Source: Caballeronia sp. TF1N1 (GTDB lineage Bacteria > Pseudomonadota > Gammaproteobacteria > Burkholderiales > Burkholderiaceae). Taken from it: DNA of 64,000 nucleotides. The notes under the pieces were generated by a model that was not told the origin of the DNA, made no database searches, and worked only from the letters and a program-made list of their open reading frames with translations. The DNA is taken from the NCBI RefSeq assembly GCF_022878925.1, contig NZ_CP084626.1, forward strand, positions 1,860,001 to 1,924,000, given 5' to 3'. Of this stretch, positions 51,813-61,806 are shown in pieces. Position numbers and translations under genes: made by a program. Every line of letters begins with the position of its first letter. Positions within the stretch are counted from its first letter, which is position 1.

Positions 51813-52679
51813 TCAACCATCCCGCTGCGAGCTACGCGCCGGGTTCGGCCGCCCGCGTATCGCCATATAGCCCCACCAGACGTAGCCCGAAAAGCCGTAC
51901 AGAACGAAGAGGCAAAACAGCATGACCGGCGGATCGGACGACACCAACACGAACGCCACCACGACGAGCAACACGCCCGCGAATGGCACGCGATACCGCA
52001 CATCCAGCGCCTTGCCGCTGTAGAACGGCGCGTTCGATACCATCGTCACGCCCGCATAGACGGTGAGTGCAAAAGCCACCCACGGCAGCCACACGAGCTT
52101 GAGCGGCACGCGGTTATCGGTCGCGAGCCACACGAAGCCCGCGATCAACGCAGCCGCGGCCGGACTCGGCAAGCCCTGGAAATAGCGCTTGTCGACCACG
52201 CCCACGTTCGTATTGAAGCGCGCAAGCCGCAACGCCGCGCCGGAGCAATACACGAAGGCCGCGAGCCAGCCCCAACGGCCGAGATCCTTCAAAACCCATT
52301 CATACATGACGAGCGCCGGCGCGACCCCGAACGACACCATGTCCGAAAGACTGTCGAACTGCTCGCCGAACGCGCTCTGCGTGTGCGTCATGCGCGCGAC
52401 GCGTCCGTCCATGCCATCGAGCACCATCGCGACGAAAATAGCGATGGCCGCGATCTCGAAGCGAACGTTCATCGCCTGGACGACAGCGAAGAAGCCGCAA
52501 AAGAGCGCCGCCGTGGTGAACGCGTTAGGCAGGAGATAAATGCCGCGTTTGCGCAGGAACTGCTGCCGCTTGGCGCGCCGCGTTTCCACGGCGCCGACGT
52601 CCTGCGCGGCCTTGTTGCGCCGGAAGGCACGCGGAGTCGCGCCGTTCATACGGTTACGGCGCGGTTTGAATGCCGCCAT
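51813..52679 (-). CDS. pssA: CDP-diacylglycerol-serine O-phosphatidyltransferase
   Basis: Integral membrane enzyme making phosphatidylserine. 288 residues with about 8 membrane helices. The CDP-alcohol phosphotransferase signature is present as DGMDGRVARMT...GEQFDSLSDMVSFG (D-G-x-x-D-x-x-x-D pattern with its gap). The basic N-terminus of about 45 residues (RRNKAAQ, RRAKRQQFLRKRG) is cytoplasmic. psd ends 14 bases before its start, so substrate and product enzymes sit together. Confidence 0.95.
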   Translation of the reverse strand: MAAFKPRRNRMNGATPRAFRRNKAAQDVGAVETRRAKRQQFLRKRGIYLLPNAFTTAALFCGFFAVVQAMNVRFEIAAIAIFVAMVLDGMDGRVARMTHTQSAFGEQFDSLSDMVSFGVAPALVMYEWVLKDLGRWGWLAAFVYCSGAALRLARFNTNVGVVDKRYFQGLPSPAAAALIAGFVWLATDNRVPLKLVWLPWVAFALTVYAGVTMVSNAPFYSGKALDVRYRVPFAGVLLVVVAFVLVSSDPPVMLFCLFVLYGFSGYVWWGYMAIRGRPNPARSSQRDG

Positions 52680-52693
52680 CGAAACCCCCGGCG

Positions 52694-53338
52694 TTATTCC
52701 GCGAACTCGGCGAGGATCGTCGACGATGCGGACACTTTCTCGCCAATCGAGACACGCGGACGGCTACCAATCGGCAGATACACGTCGACGCGCGAACCGA
52801 AACGAATGAAGCCATAGCGCTGACCGCGCGTGAGCGGCTCGCCCACATGCACGTAGCAGAGAATACGTCGTGCGATGAGGCCCGCGATCTGCACCGACGT
52901 CACGGTATGACCGCTCGCCGTCTGCAAGACGATGGCATTGCGCTCGTTCTCCGTCGATGCCTTCTCGACCGCCGCATTCAGATACGCGCCCGGGAAGTAC
53001 TGAACCTTGCTGATGGCGCCATCGACCGGCGAACGCTGCGAATGCACGTTGAAAACGTTCATGAACACGCTAATCTTGAGCGCCTCACGGCCCGCATACG
53101 GATCATGCGCAGTTTCGACCGCGACAATGCGCCCGTCGGCCGGACACAGCACGGCGTTGGCCTGCGCGGGAATGGGACGCGGCGGATCGCGAAAAAACTG
53201 GACGACGAAGATCACGATCAGCCAGAAAATCCAGGCGAAGCCGAAGCCGCCGAGCGCCTGCACGAGAATCGCAACGACGGCCGCGATGGCGATGAACGGC
53301 CAGCCTTCGCGGGCAATGATCGGATGAGGATAGTTCAT
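52694..53338 (-). CDS. psd: Phosphatidylserine decarboxylase
   Basis: Converts phosphatidylserine to phosphatidylethanolamine. 214 residues, short archaeal/Rhizobium-type form with an N-terminal double hydrophobic segment ([19 protein letters not shown]). The pyruvoyl precursor cleaves within [10 protein letters not shown] (Gly-Ser). Other blocks: [30 protein letters not shown]. The start [12 protein letters not shown] was chosen over a start 13 codons upstream. It heads the psd-pssA pair, separated from ilvC by a terminator. Confidence 0.94.
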   Translation of the reverse strand: MNYPHPIIAREGWPFIAIAAVVAILVQALGGFGFAWIFWLIVIFVVQFFRDPPRPIPAQANAVLCPADGRIVAVETAHDPYAGREALKISVFMNVFNVHSQRSPVDGAISKVQYFPGAYLNAAVEKASTENERNAIVLQTASGHTVTSVQIAGLIARRILCYVHVGEPLTRGQRYGFIRFGSRVDVYLPIGSRPRVSIGEKVSASSTILAEFAE

Positions 53339-53375
53339 GAACGAGTTTGATGTTTTATTAAAACCGTAGGATAGC

Positions 53376-53410
53376 AAAAGCCGCCCGGAGCACAGGGCAT
53401 CCGGACGGCT
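53376..53410 (-). terminator. Candidate terminator between ilvC and psd
   Basis: On the minus strand, AGCCG-T-CCGG and CCGG-G-CGGCT form a stem with a 12-base loop, followed by a TTTT run. If active it separates the ilv unit from psd-pssA. Confidence 0.65.
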
Positions 53411-53551
53411 TTAGTTTCAGCAAGAAACGTGCTGCAAACATCGATCTCCACGCATGCGAAGAAAATGGCGCAAGCAGCAGGCCCCTTGGAAACGCGGTCT
53501 ATCTCCACGCAAACGGAGAAGGGGCAAGTTACGAACCCCTCGAAGCGAGAC

Positions 53552-55121
<1,570 letters not shown>

Positions 55122-55228
55122 GTCTTTTCCCGAGGTTTATCCAGTTGGCGTCTGCTTCGAAAAACCCGTGCGCGGCGCTCGTCCTTTGTGAAGACGGGTG
55201 CGCCCGGGCCTCGCGAGTCAAAGCCGCG

Positions 55229-56992
55229 TTATAGATCTTCCGAGCCGAGCAGCATTTCCGTGATGCCCTTGCCTGCTTGCACCATGGGAAATACGTTTTC
55301 GGTGGGATCGGTCTGGAAGTCGAGAAATACGGTGCGATCTTTCAGGCGCAGCGCTTCCTTCAGCGCCGGCTCGACGTCCGCGGTCTTTTCGACGCGAATG
55401 CCGACATGCCCATACGCTTCGGCGAGCTTCACGAAGTCAGGCAGCGCGTCCATGTAGGAACTGGAATAGCGCTTCTTGTATTCGATCTGCTGCCACTGGC
55501 GCACCATGCCGAGATAGCGGTTGTTGAGCGAGATGATCTTGACGGGCGTGTTGTATTGCTTGCACGTCGAGAGCTCCTGAATGCACATCTGGATGGAGCC
55601 TTCGCCCGTGATGCAGACCACTTCCTCGTCGGGAAAGGCCATCTTCACGCCCATGGCTGCCGGCAAGCCGAAGCCCATGGTGCCGAGACCGCCCGAGTTG
55701 ATCCAGCGGCGCGGCTTGTTGAACGGATAGAACTGCGCGGCCCACATCTGATGCTGGCCGACATCCGAACAGACGAAGGCGTTGCCGTCGGTCAATTCAT
55801 GCAGCTTCTGGACGACATATTGCGGCTTGATGATCTCGCTTTTGCGGTCGTAAGCGAGGCAGTCTTTCGAGCGCCAGCCTTCGATCTGGTCCCACCAAGA
55901 CTTGAGCGCCTGCGTGTCCGGGCCGTGTTCCGCCGTCTGCAACTGCTCGATCAACTCCTTCAGCACTTCCTTCACGTCGCCGACGATGGGAATGTCCACC
56001 TTCACGCGCTTGGAAATGGACGAAGGATCGATGTCGATGTGGATGATCTTGCGCGGCGACGATGCGAAGTGCGCCGGGTCGCCGATCACGCGGTCGTCGA
56101 AGCGCGCGCCAATGGCGATCAGCACGTCGCAGTTCTGCATGGCCATGTTGGCTTCGTACGTGCCATGCATGCCGAGCATGCCGAGGAATTTCTTGTCGCT
56201 CGCGCGGTAACCGCCCAGACCCATCAGCGTGTTGGTGACCGGATAACCCAGCAAATCGGCGAATTGGTTCAGCTCGCGCGATGCATCCGCGAGAATGATG
56301 CCGCCGCCGGTATAGATGTACGGGCGCTTGGCCGAAAGCAGCAGTTGCACCGCCTTGCGGATCTGGCCGGAGTGGCCCTTCGTCACCGGGTTATACGAAC
56401 GCAGCGACACGCTCTTCAGCGGTTCGTACTTGCACGGCGCCTTCGACACGTCCTTCGGAATGTCGATCAGCACCGGACCGGGGCGACCCGTGCGAGCAAT
56501 GTAGAACGCTTTCTTGACGGTGGCGGCGAGATCGCGCACGTCCTTCACGAGGAAGTTGTGCTTGACGCAGGGCCGCGTGATGCCGACGGTGTCGCACTCC
56601 TGGAACGCGTCGAGGCCGATGGCCGCAGTCGGAACCTGCCCGCTGATGATGACGAGCGGAATGGAATCCATATAGGCCGTGGCAATACCCGTCACCGCAT
56701 TGGTGACGCCGGGGCCGGAAGTCACGAGGCACACGCCCACGTTGCCGGTCGAGCGCGCATAGGCGTCGGCGGCGTGTACGGCGGCCTGTTCGTGGCGCAC
56801 GAGAATGTGCTGGATCTGGTCCTGCTTGTACAGCTCGTCGTAGATGTAGAGTACCGAGCCGCCGGGATAGCCCCAAATGAACTCGACCTTCTCGTCAGCG
56901 AGCGCGCGCATGAGCACGGTGCCGCCGATGGAGTCAGCTTCGTGAGGGGGAGTCGTATCCGACGTGGAGAATTCCGCGCTGGGCATGTTCAT
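55229..56992 (-). CDS. ilvB: Acetolactate synthase large subunit
   Basis: Thiamine-diphosphate enzyme condensing pyruvate with pyruvate or 2-oxobutyrate. 587 residues. The cofactor-activating glutamate is in VRHEQAAVHAADAYAR; the thiamine/metal motif is GEGSIQMCIQELSTCKQY...NN, where the usual GDGS is GEGS, which I believe is normal for this group. FAD-binding and the central domain are intact. AAAGGTGA precedes ATGs at 56992 and 56986. A good sigma70 promoter lies about 150 bases upstream. Confidence 0.97.
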   Translation of the reverse strand: MNMPSAEFSTSDTTPPHEADSIGGTVLMRALADEKVEFIWGYPGGSVLYIYDELYKQDQIQHILVRHEQAAVHAADAYARSTGNVGVCLVTSGPGVTNAVTGIATAYMDSIPLVIISGQVPTAAIGLDAFQECDTVGITRPCVKHNFLVKDVRDLAATVKKAFYIARTGRPGPVLIDIPKDVSKAPCKYEPLKSVSLRSYNPVTKGHSGQIRKAVQLLLSAKRPYIYTGGGIILADASRELNQFADLLGYPVTNTLMGLGGYRASDKKFLGMLGMHGTYEANMAMQNCDVLIAIGARFDDRVIGDPAHFASSPRKIIHIDIDPSSISKRVKVDIPIVGDVKEVLKELIEQLQTAEHGPDTQALKSWWDQIEGWRSKDCLAYDRKSEIIKPQYVVQKLHELTDGNAFVCSDVGQHQMWAAQFYPFNKPRRWINSGGLGTMGFGLPAAMGVKMAFPDEEVVCITGEGSIQMCIQELSTCKQYNTPVKIISLNNRYLGMVRQWQQIEYKKRYSSSYMDALPDFVKLAEAYGHVGIRVEKTADVEPALKEALRLKDRTVFLDFQTDPTENVFPMVQAGKGITEMLLGSEDL

Positions 56993-57117
56993 TCATCACC
57001 TTTCGAATTTTCGGCAAAAAATTGATCGGGTGCTCTCTGCCGGGCTTGTGGCTCGGGTTCAAGCGGCGCGTCTTGAATTGACTGGCGTGCTTCTTGGGCT
57101 CGCCTCAAAGCAGACAT
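56989..57117 (-). CDS. Candidate 42-codon leader ORF overlapping the ilvB start
   Basis: A minus-strand frame starts at ATG 57117 within the ilvB leader and ends with TGA at 56989-56991, overlapping the ilvB ATG as ATGA. It encodes 42 residues rich in Gln, Glu, Ala and Arg but with few Leu, Ile or Val, so it is not a classic branched-chain attenuator peptide. There is only a weak Shine-Dalgarno (AAGTGA). It may be accidental. Confidence 0.25.
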   Translation of the reverse strand: MSALRRAQEARQSIQDAPLEPEPQARQRAPDQFFAENSKGDE

Positions 57118-57380
57118 TTCACTTTATGATGCGAGTCGGAAAATGTAGCCCGACGCGCGCAACGGGTCAAGAAAAAAGTTTCGGAAATCTCCGATCCGAC
57201 GCGTTTCGGAAAAAGCTCAGATTTAGCACAACGTTTGACGCTTGGAGCAGCGAGTACGTAAATCGGGCAACAAATCGTCCCAAATCCTCCCGGCGTGGCG
57301 AAAATTTGCTAGCATCCGCAGGTTTTCCTAGAACCCACGATCCCTTTCGACGCAAATTCGTTGCGCCGGGCTCCCAACGG
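56993..57380. other. Divergent intergenic region between ilvB and the ECF sigma gene
   Basis: 388 bases with the ilvB promoter and leader on the minus strand. The plus-strand half, which should hold the sigma gene promoter, has no clear -35/-10 consensus. Frames extending upstream of the sigma start do not look like protein. Confidence 0.5.
57142..57170 (-). promoter_or_regulatory. Probable sigma70 promoter of ilvB
   Basis: On the minus strand TTGACC (57165-57170) and TACATT (57142-57147) are 17 bases apart. The start site would be near 57135, giving a leader of about 140 bases before ilvB. Confidence 0.7.
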
Positions 57381-57944
57381 ATGGCATCAGACAAGGAACT
57401 TGCCGATTTCCTGGCGGGCGTCGAACGACGCGCGTTCAAACAGACCGTGTACACCGTCCGCGACGACGACGCGGCGCTGGACATCGTGCAGGACGCCATG
57501 ATCAAACTGGCGGAAAAATACGGTGACAAGCCGCCTTCCGAGCTTCCGCTGCTTTTCCAGCGTATCCTCCAGAATGCGACGCACGACTATTTCCGTCGCC
57601 AGAAGGTGCGGAACACGTGGGTCAGCCTCTTTTCGTCCTTCGGAAACGCGGACGACGACGAGTTCGACCCGCTCGAATCCTTCGAATCGCAAGACGGCGC
57701 ACTCGGCAGCGAGAGCAGCGAGAACAAACTGGAACGCGAACAGGTACTCAACCTGATCGACGCGGAAATCCAGAAATTGCCGGCACGTCAACGAGAAGCC
57801 TTTCTCATGCGTTACTGGGAAGATATGGATGTCGCAGAGACGGCCGCCGCCATGGGCTGCTCCGAGGGCAGCGTCAAAACGCATTGTTCACGCGCCACGC
57901 ACGCCCTCGCGCACGCCCTGAAAGCCAAAGGGATCACGCTATGA
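57381..57944 (+). CDS. ECF-type RNA polymerase sigma factor
   Basis: 187-residue sigma-70 family protein of the ECF group. Region 2 includes FKQTVYTVRDDDAALDIVQDAMIKLAEKYGD; region 4 includes KLPARQREAFLMRYWEDMDVAETAAAMGCSEGSVKTHCSRA with its helix-turn-helix. An acidic Ser-rich linker joins them. The start MASDKELADFLAG was chosen because upstream codons do not look coding. It overlaps the DUF3619 gene by 4 bases (ATGA), a common setup for sigma and anti-sigma pairs. Confidence 0.92.
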   Translation: MASDKELADFLAGVERRAFKQTVYTVRDDDAALDIVQDAMIKLAEKYGDKPPSELPLLFQRILQNATHDYFRRQKVRNTWVSLFSSFGNADDDEFDPLESFESQDGALGSESSENKLEREQVLNLIDAEIQKLPARQREAFLMRYWEDMDVAETAAAMGCSEGSVKTHCSRATHALAHALKAKGITL

Positions 57945-58399
57945 GTTCCGTTCTTGATTCAAAGGAAAACGAGTTCGCGCTGAAGGTAGTTCGCGCGCTG
58001 GACGAAAGTACATCGACTATTCCGGCCGCCGCGGTCGATCGGCTCGCCGAGGCGCGCCGGGCTGCTATCGCGCGCAAAAAGCCGGAGAAGGTCGCCATGA
58101 CCGCGCCCGCGTTCACGCCGGCTTTGGCCGGAGCAGGCGCGAGCCTCTCGGCGGGCGGCGCGGGGCACGACGGCTCCGAGACGCGAGGGCCGAAGGGCCT
58201 GTTCGCGCGGCTCGGCGGCTTCGGCCTCGTGTGGCCGGTGTGCGCGCTGGCTATCGGTCTGGCTGGCATCGCTTACTGGGAAGATCAGGAGCGCCGTGCC
58301 GAACTCGCCGACATCGACGCGGCCATGCTCTCCGACAGCTTGCCGCTCGACGCCTATCTCGACCACGGCTTCAACGCATATTTGACGCGTAATCACTGA
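57941..58399 (+). CDS. DUF3619 single-pass membrane protein, candidate anti-sigma factor
   Basis: 152 residues: a cytoplasmic N-terminal region of about 90 residues (helical first 45, then a Gly/Ala linker), one membrane helix near 92-113 (GFGLVWPVCALAIGLAGIAYW), and about 39 residues in the periplasm. This layout, coupled to an ECF sigma gene, is what an anti-sigma factor would look like, but the family has no proven function and no ZAS zinc motif is visible. Confidence 0.85.
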   Translation: MSSVLDSKENEFALKVVRALDESTSTIPAAAVDRLAEARRAAIARKKPEKVAMTAPAFTPALAGAGASLSAGGAGHDGSETRGPKGLFARLGGFGLVWPVCALAIGLAGIAYWEDQERRAELADIDAAMLSDSLPLDAYLDHGFNAYLTRNH

Positions 58400-58451
58400 C
58401 GCGTATTGTCGAATCTTTCAACTGACATCAGACCTGGCGGGGAGTTTTCGG

Positions 58452-59219
58452 GTGAGTTACAAGCGCGGTCTCGCGATTGTCTTTAGTTGCGCGATTGCGA
58501 GTCTGGTCGCATTCGCCGCGACTTATCCGCGCTTTTACCCAGCCACCGCCGCCTTGCTCTCGACCGCCGCCGCGCCCAACGGCGCAAGTTCGGGCGCCGA
58601 TTCCGGCCTTTCGCTGTCGGCGCTCTCTTCCGGCAGTCCGCTCTCGTGGAATCGTCTCACCGAAGCGCAGCACGTCGCGCTCGCGCCGTTCTCCACGCAA
58701 TGGGATTCCTTCAGCGAAGAGCGCAAGCAAAAGTGGCTGAAGATCGCATCGCGCTATCACCGCATGTCGCCCGAGGCGCAAAAGCGTCTGCATCAGCGCA
58801 TGGAGGAATGGACGCGCATGACGCCGGACCAGCGCAAAGTCGCGCGCGAGAACTATCAGGTTTCAAAGTCCGTCGCGCCGGAGAATCGCGAAAAGGCGTG
58901 GGATGCTTACCAGAAGCTTTCCGAAGAGCAGAAGAAAAAGCTCGCCGCCACCGAGCGCACGCGCCGTCCCACGGTCGTTAGCGCGCCGCCGACCGGCAAG
59001 AGCGAAGTGAAGGACATCAACCGGCTCGTGGCCGCGCGCGAGCAAGGCCACGGCGCGGGACATGCCGAAGGCGGCTCCGGTGCGCCGGCTGCATCGCCTT
59101 CTTCCACCTCAACCGCCTCGCCCGCCACGCCCGCGATTCCCAACGCCGCGAGCGTCGTGCCGGCAACGCCGATTCCCGTCTCCCCGCAGCAAGCGCCTTC
59201 CATGTACAACGGCTCATGA
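58452..59219 (+). CDS. DUF3106 protein with LTxxQ-like repeats
   Basis: 255-residue predicted periplasmic protein: an N-terminal signal or anchor (GLAIVFSCAIASLVAFAATYP), then a helical region of repeated W/L/F-x-E/Q motifs (LTEAQHVALAPFSTQWDSF, EERKQKWLKIASRYHRMS, LSEEQKKKLAATERTR) and a Pro/Ala/Ser tail. The repeats recall LTxxQ domains of CpxP/Spy-like periplasmic proteins, but the match is loose. It starts at GTG with GGGGAG before it, and overlaps the RDD gene by 4 bases. Confidence 0.84.
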   Translation: MSYKRGLAIVFSCAIASLVAFAATYPRFYPATAALLSTAAAPNGASSGADSGLSLSALSSGSPLSWNRLTEAQHVALAPFSTQWDSFSEERKQKWLKIASRYHRMSPEAQKRLHQRMEEWTRMTPDQRKVARENYQVSKSVAPENREKAWDAYQKLSEEQKKKLAATERTRRPTVVSAPPTGKSEVKDINRLVAAREQGHGAGHAEGGSGAPAASPSSTSTASPATPAIPNAASVVPATPIPVSPQQAPSMYNGS

Positions 59220-59740
59220 GCGCGTCCGCTTCCACCACCACGCCTCTCTCGCCGCTTTACGCGCCCACGCTGCGCCGCCGGCTCGCGACGATGGTCTACG
59301 AAGGCGTCATTCTGTTCGGCGTGGTGTTCATCTCCGGATATTTGTTCAGCACGCTCACCCAGCAGAAAAACGGCCTTACGCATCACAACTGGCTGATGAC
59401 GTGGATCGGTCTCGTGCTCGCCGCGTATTTCGTGTGGTTCTGGACGCACGGCGGCCAGACGCTGCCAATGAAAACCTGGCGCCTCAAATTGGTCGACGCC
59501 CACGGTGAGCCCGTCACGCCTGGCCGGGCGCTCGCGCGCTATGCGCTCGCGTGGCTGTGGTTCCTGCCGCCGCTCGCGCTGCATCCGCTGCTCGGGCTCG
59601 CCGTGCCGCAGACGCTCGCCGTGTTCGCGGCCTGGATCGCGCTGTGGGCGGCCGCCGTCCGGCTCGATCCGGCGCGGCAGTTTCTGCACGATCGCCTGGC
59701 TGGCACGCGCATCATCACGGCGCCGGCTCCCTACAAGTAA
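59216..59740 (+). CDS. RDD family membrane protein
   Basis: 174-residue membrane protein with about four hydrophobic segments. The family pattern is seen as LRRRLATMVYEGVILFGVVF (the R-D-D position is changed to R-x-x-x-E here), GQTLPMKTWRLKLVDAHGEPVTPGRALARY and the tail LHDRLAGTRIITAP. RDD proteins have no settled function; some are thought to move ions or small molecules. ATG overlaps the DUF3106 stop. Confidence 0.87.
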   Translation: MSASASTTTPLSPLYAPTLRRRLATMVYEGVILFGVVFISGYLFSTLTQQKNGLTHHNWLMTWIGLVLAAYFVWFWTHGGQTLPMKTWRLKLVDAHGEPVTPGRALARYALAWLWFLPPLALHPLLGLAVPQTLAVFAAWIALWAAAVRLDPARQFLHDRLAGTRIITAPAPYK

Positions 59741-59756
59741 TAAGAACTTCTCGTGA

Positions 59757-59774
59757 CTGTCACGGCTCGGTCAC
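59757..59774 (+). promoter_or_regulatory. Candidate PhoB box upstream of the PlcP-like gene
   Basis: CTGTCAC-GGCT-CGGTCAC is a direct repeat of two 7-base half-sites with an 11-base period, as in PhoB boxes (CTGTCAY, 4 bases, CTGTCAY). Thirteen of 14 half-site positions match. The spacer is not AT-rich as in E. coli. It ends 45 bases before the start codon of the phosphoesterase gene at 59820; no clear -10 is seen at the expected distance. Confidence 0.55.
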
Positions 59775-59819
59775 GGCCGCATGGCGCAATGCGCATATCG
59801 AAACCCGATACGCGAGCCC

Positions 59820-60746
59820 ATGACCTTCCACTCGACCGTCACGCAGGCAATCGAAGCGTCTTCCGCTTATCGTTTTCGGAGCGCCGACCTGCGCGGCGCG
59901 ACGCATGAAACCGCCCTGCCGCTGCCGGCGAACCCGGGCGTCGACGACGACAGCGAATCCTCCAGTGCGCCTCAACGCTATCGCGCGATCTGGCTGTCGG
60001 ACATCCATTTGGGCTCTGGCGGCTGCCAGGCGCCCTATCTGCTCGATTTTCTGCGCCACAACGAGTCGGAGTATCTGTATCTCGTCGGCGACATCATCGA
60101 TGGCTGGCAACTGAAGAAAGGCTGGTTCTGGCCGCAGGCGCACAACGACGTCATTCAGAAAATCTTGCGCAAGGCGCGCAAGGGCACGCAAGTCGTCTAT
60201 ATCCCCGGCAATCACGACGAAGCCGCGCGCCAGTACTGCGATCTCGCGTTCGGCGACATCCACGTGCGCGGCGAAGCCTTCCATACGACGCTCGCGGGCA
60301 AGCGTCTTTGGATCGTGCACGGCGATCTCTTCGACGGCGTGATCCAGCACGCGAAATGGCTCGCCTATCTCGGCGACACCGCCTACACGATGATCCTGCT
60401 GCTCAACCGCTGGTTCAATCGCGTGCGCACGAAGCTCGGCTTCGACTACTGGTCGCTCTCGCAGTATCTCAAGCATCAGGTCAAAAACGCGGTCAACTTC
60501 ATTTCGCAGTTCGAACGGGTCATGACCGACGAAGCTCGCCGCCGCGGCTGCGATGGCGTGGTGTGCGGGCATATCCACAAGGCCGAGATACGCGATATCG
60601 ACGGCATTCTCTATTGCAACGACGGCGACTGGGTGGAGAGCCTCTCCGCGCTCGTCGAGACCCAAGACGGCGAACTGAAGATCGTCTACTGGACCGTCAT
60701 GCACTCCCCGGAAGCGCAACCGAACCGCGTGCGCGCCACCGTCTGA
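59820..60746 (+). CDS. PlcP-like metallophosphoesterase (candidate phospholipase C)
   Basis: 308-residue calcineurin-like enzyme. Order of motifs: WLSDIHLGSGGCQ, LVGDIIDGWQLKKGWFWPQ, YIPGNHDEAARQY, WIVHGDLFD, and VVCGHIHKAEIRD, with FDYWSLSQYLKHQVKNAVNFI between. Such proteins are often called UDP-2,3-diacylglucosamine diphosphatase, but the window has a true lpxH at 5926 with a different WVGDD motif. The GCQ, KNAVNFI and NDGDWVES features fit the PlcP group that makes diacylglycerol from phospholipids under phosphate limitation. That function is inferred. Confidence 0.82.
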   Translation: MTFHSTVTQAIEASSAYRFRSADLRGATHETALPLPANPGVDDDSESSSAPQRYRAIWLSDIHLGSGGCQAPYLLDFLRHNESEYLYLVGDIIDGWQLKKGWFWPQAHNDVIQKILRKARKGTQVVYIPGNHDEAARQYCDLAFGDIHVRGEAFHTTLAGKRLWIVHGDLFDGVIQHAKWLAYLGDTAYTMILLLNRWFNRVRTKLGFDYWSLSQYLKHQVKNAVNFISQFERVMTDEARRRGCDGVVCGHIHKAEIRDIDGILYCNDGDWVESLSALVETQDGELKIVYWTVMHSPEAQPNRVRATV

Positions 60747-60774
60747 ACCGCATCCTCACCCGAGCCGAAATCCG

Positions 60775-61806
60775 ATGAAAATCATGATCGTCACCGATGC
60801 ATGGGAGCCGCAGGTCAATGGCGTCGTGCGCACGCTTACGCAGACGAGCCGCGAACTCACGGGCCTCGGGCATCGCGTGGAATTGCTCACGCCGCTCGAG
60901 TTCAGAACCATTCCGTGTCCGACTTATCCCGAGATTCGCCTATCATTGATGCCGGGCCGGCACGTGGCGAAGCGTATCGACGAATTCGCGCCGGACGCGC
61001 TGCATATCGCGACCGAAGGCCCGCTCGGCATGTCGGCGCGTGCCTATGCGCTGCGTCACAAACTGCCGTTCACGACCGCTTATCACACGCGTTTTCCCGA
61101 GTACGTGAAAGCGCGCTTCGGTATTCCGCTCGCCATGACTTATCGGTTTCTGCACTGGTTTCATCGGCATTCGCAGGCGGTGATGGCGCCTACTCCGGTC
61201 GTCAAGCACGACCTGGAACAGTACGGCTTCACCAACGTCGTGCTGTGGACGCGTGGCGTCGATCTGGACATCTTTCATCCGATGGACTCGAAGGTGCTCA
61301 ACACCGCGCGGCCCATCTTTCTGTACGTCGGGCGCGTGGCCGTGGAAAAGAACGTGGAAGCGTTTCTGAAGCTCGATCTGCCCGGCTCGAAGTGGGTCGC
61401 GGGCGAAGGACCGGCGCTCGCGGAACTGAAGTCGCGCTATACGAACGTCAACTATCTCGGCGTGCTCTCGCAGACGGAACTGGCGAAGGTCTACGCGGCC
61501 GCCGATGTCTTCGTGTTCCCGAGCCGCACCGATACCTTCGGCCTCGTGCTGCTCGAAGCGATGGCCTGCGGCACACCGGTCGCCGCGTATCCGGTCACCG
61601 GTCCAATCGATGTACTAGGTGAACACGGTCCCGGCGCGCTCCATGAAGATCTGCACGAAGCCTGTCTGCAAGCGCTCAAGATCGAACGCGCCGATGCCCG
61701 CGCGTGGGCCGAGCGCTTCTCGTGGCGCGCGGCCTCCGAGCAGTTCGCCTCGCATTTGCGCCAGGTCGAACCGCGCGCGCCGAGCACCGACCGGGCGGCC
61801 GCATGA
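60775..61806 (+). CDS. GT4-family glycosyltransferase (Agt-like, diacylglycerol glycosylation likely)
   Basis: GT-B fold glycosyltransferase of 343 residues. N-terminal acceptor domain starts with MKIMIVTDAWEPQVNGVVRT, which has the GVVR loop; the C-terminal donor domain has FLYVGRVAVEKNVEAFL and the motif SRTDTFGLVLLEAMACGTPV with the catalytic Glu pair. No signal peptide or transmembrane helix is seen, so it would be a peripheral membrane enzyme. It starts 28 bases after the PlcP-like gene and overlaps dgkA, suggesting a shared role in glycolipid synthesis. Sugar donor and acceptor are not determined. Confidence 0.85.
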   Translation: MKIMIVTDAWEPQVNGVVRTLTQTSRELTGLGHRVELLTPLEFRTIPCPTYPEIRLSLMPGRHVAKRIDEFAPDALHIATEGPLGMSARAYALRHKLPFTTAYHTRFPEYVKARFGIPLAMTYRFLHWFHRHSQAVMAPTPVVKHDLEQYGFTNVVLWTRGVDLDIFHPMDSKVLNTARPIFLYVGRVAVEKNVEAFLKLDLPGSKWVAGEGPALAELKSRYTNVNYLGVLSQTELAKVYAAADVFVFPSRTDTFGLVLLEAMACGTPVAAYPVTGPIDVLGEHGPGALHEDLHEACLQALKIERADARAWAERFSWRAASEQFASHLRQVEPRAPSTDRAAA

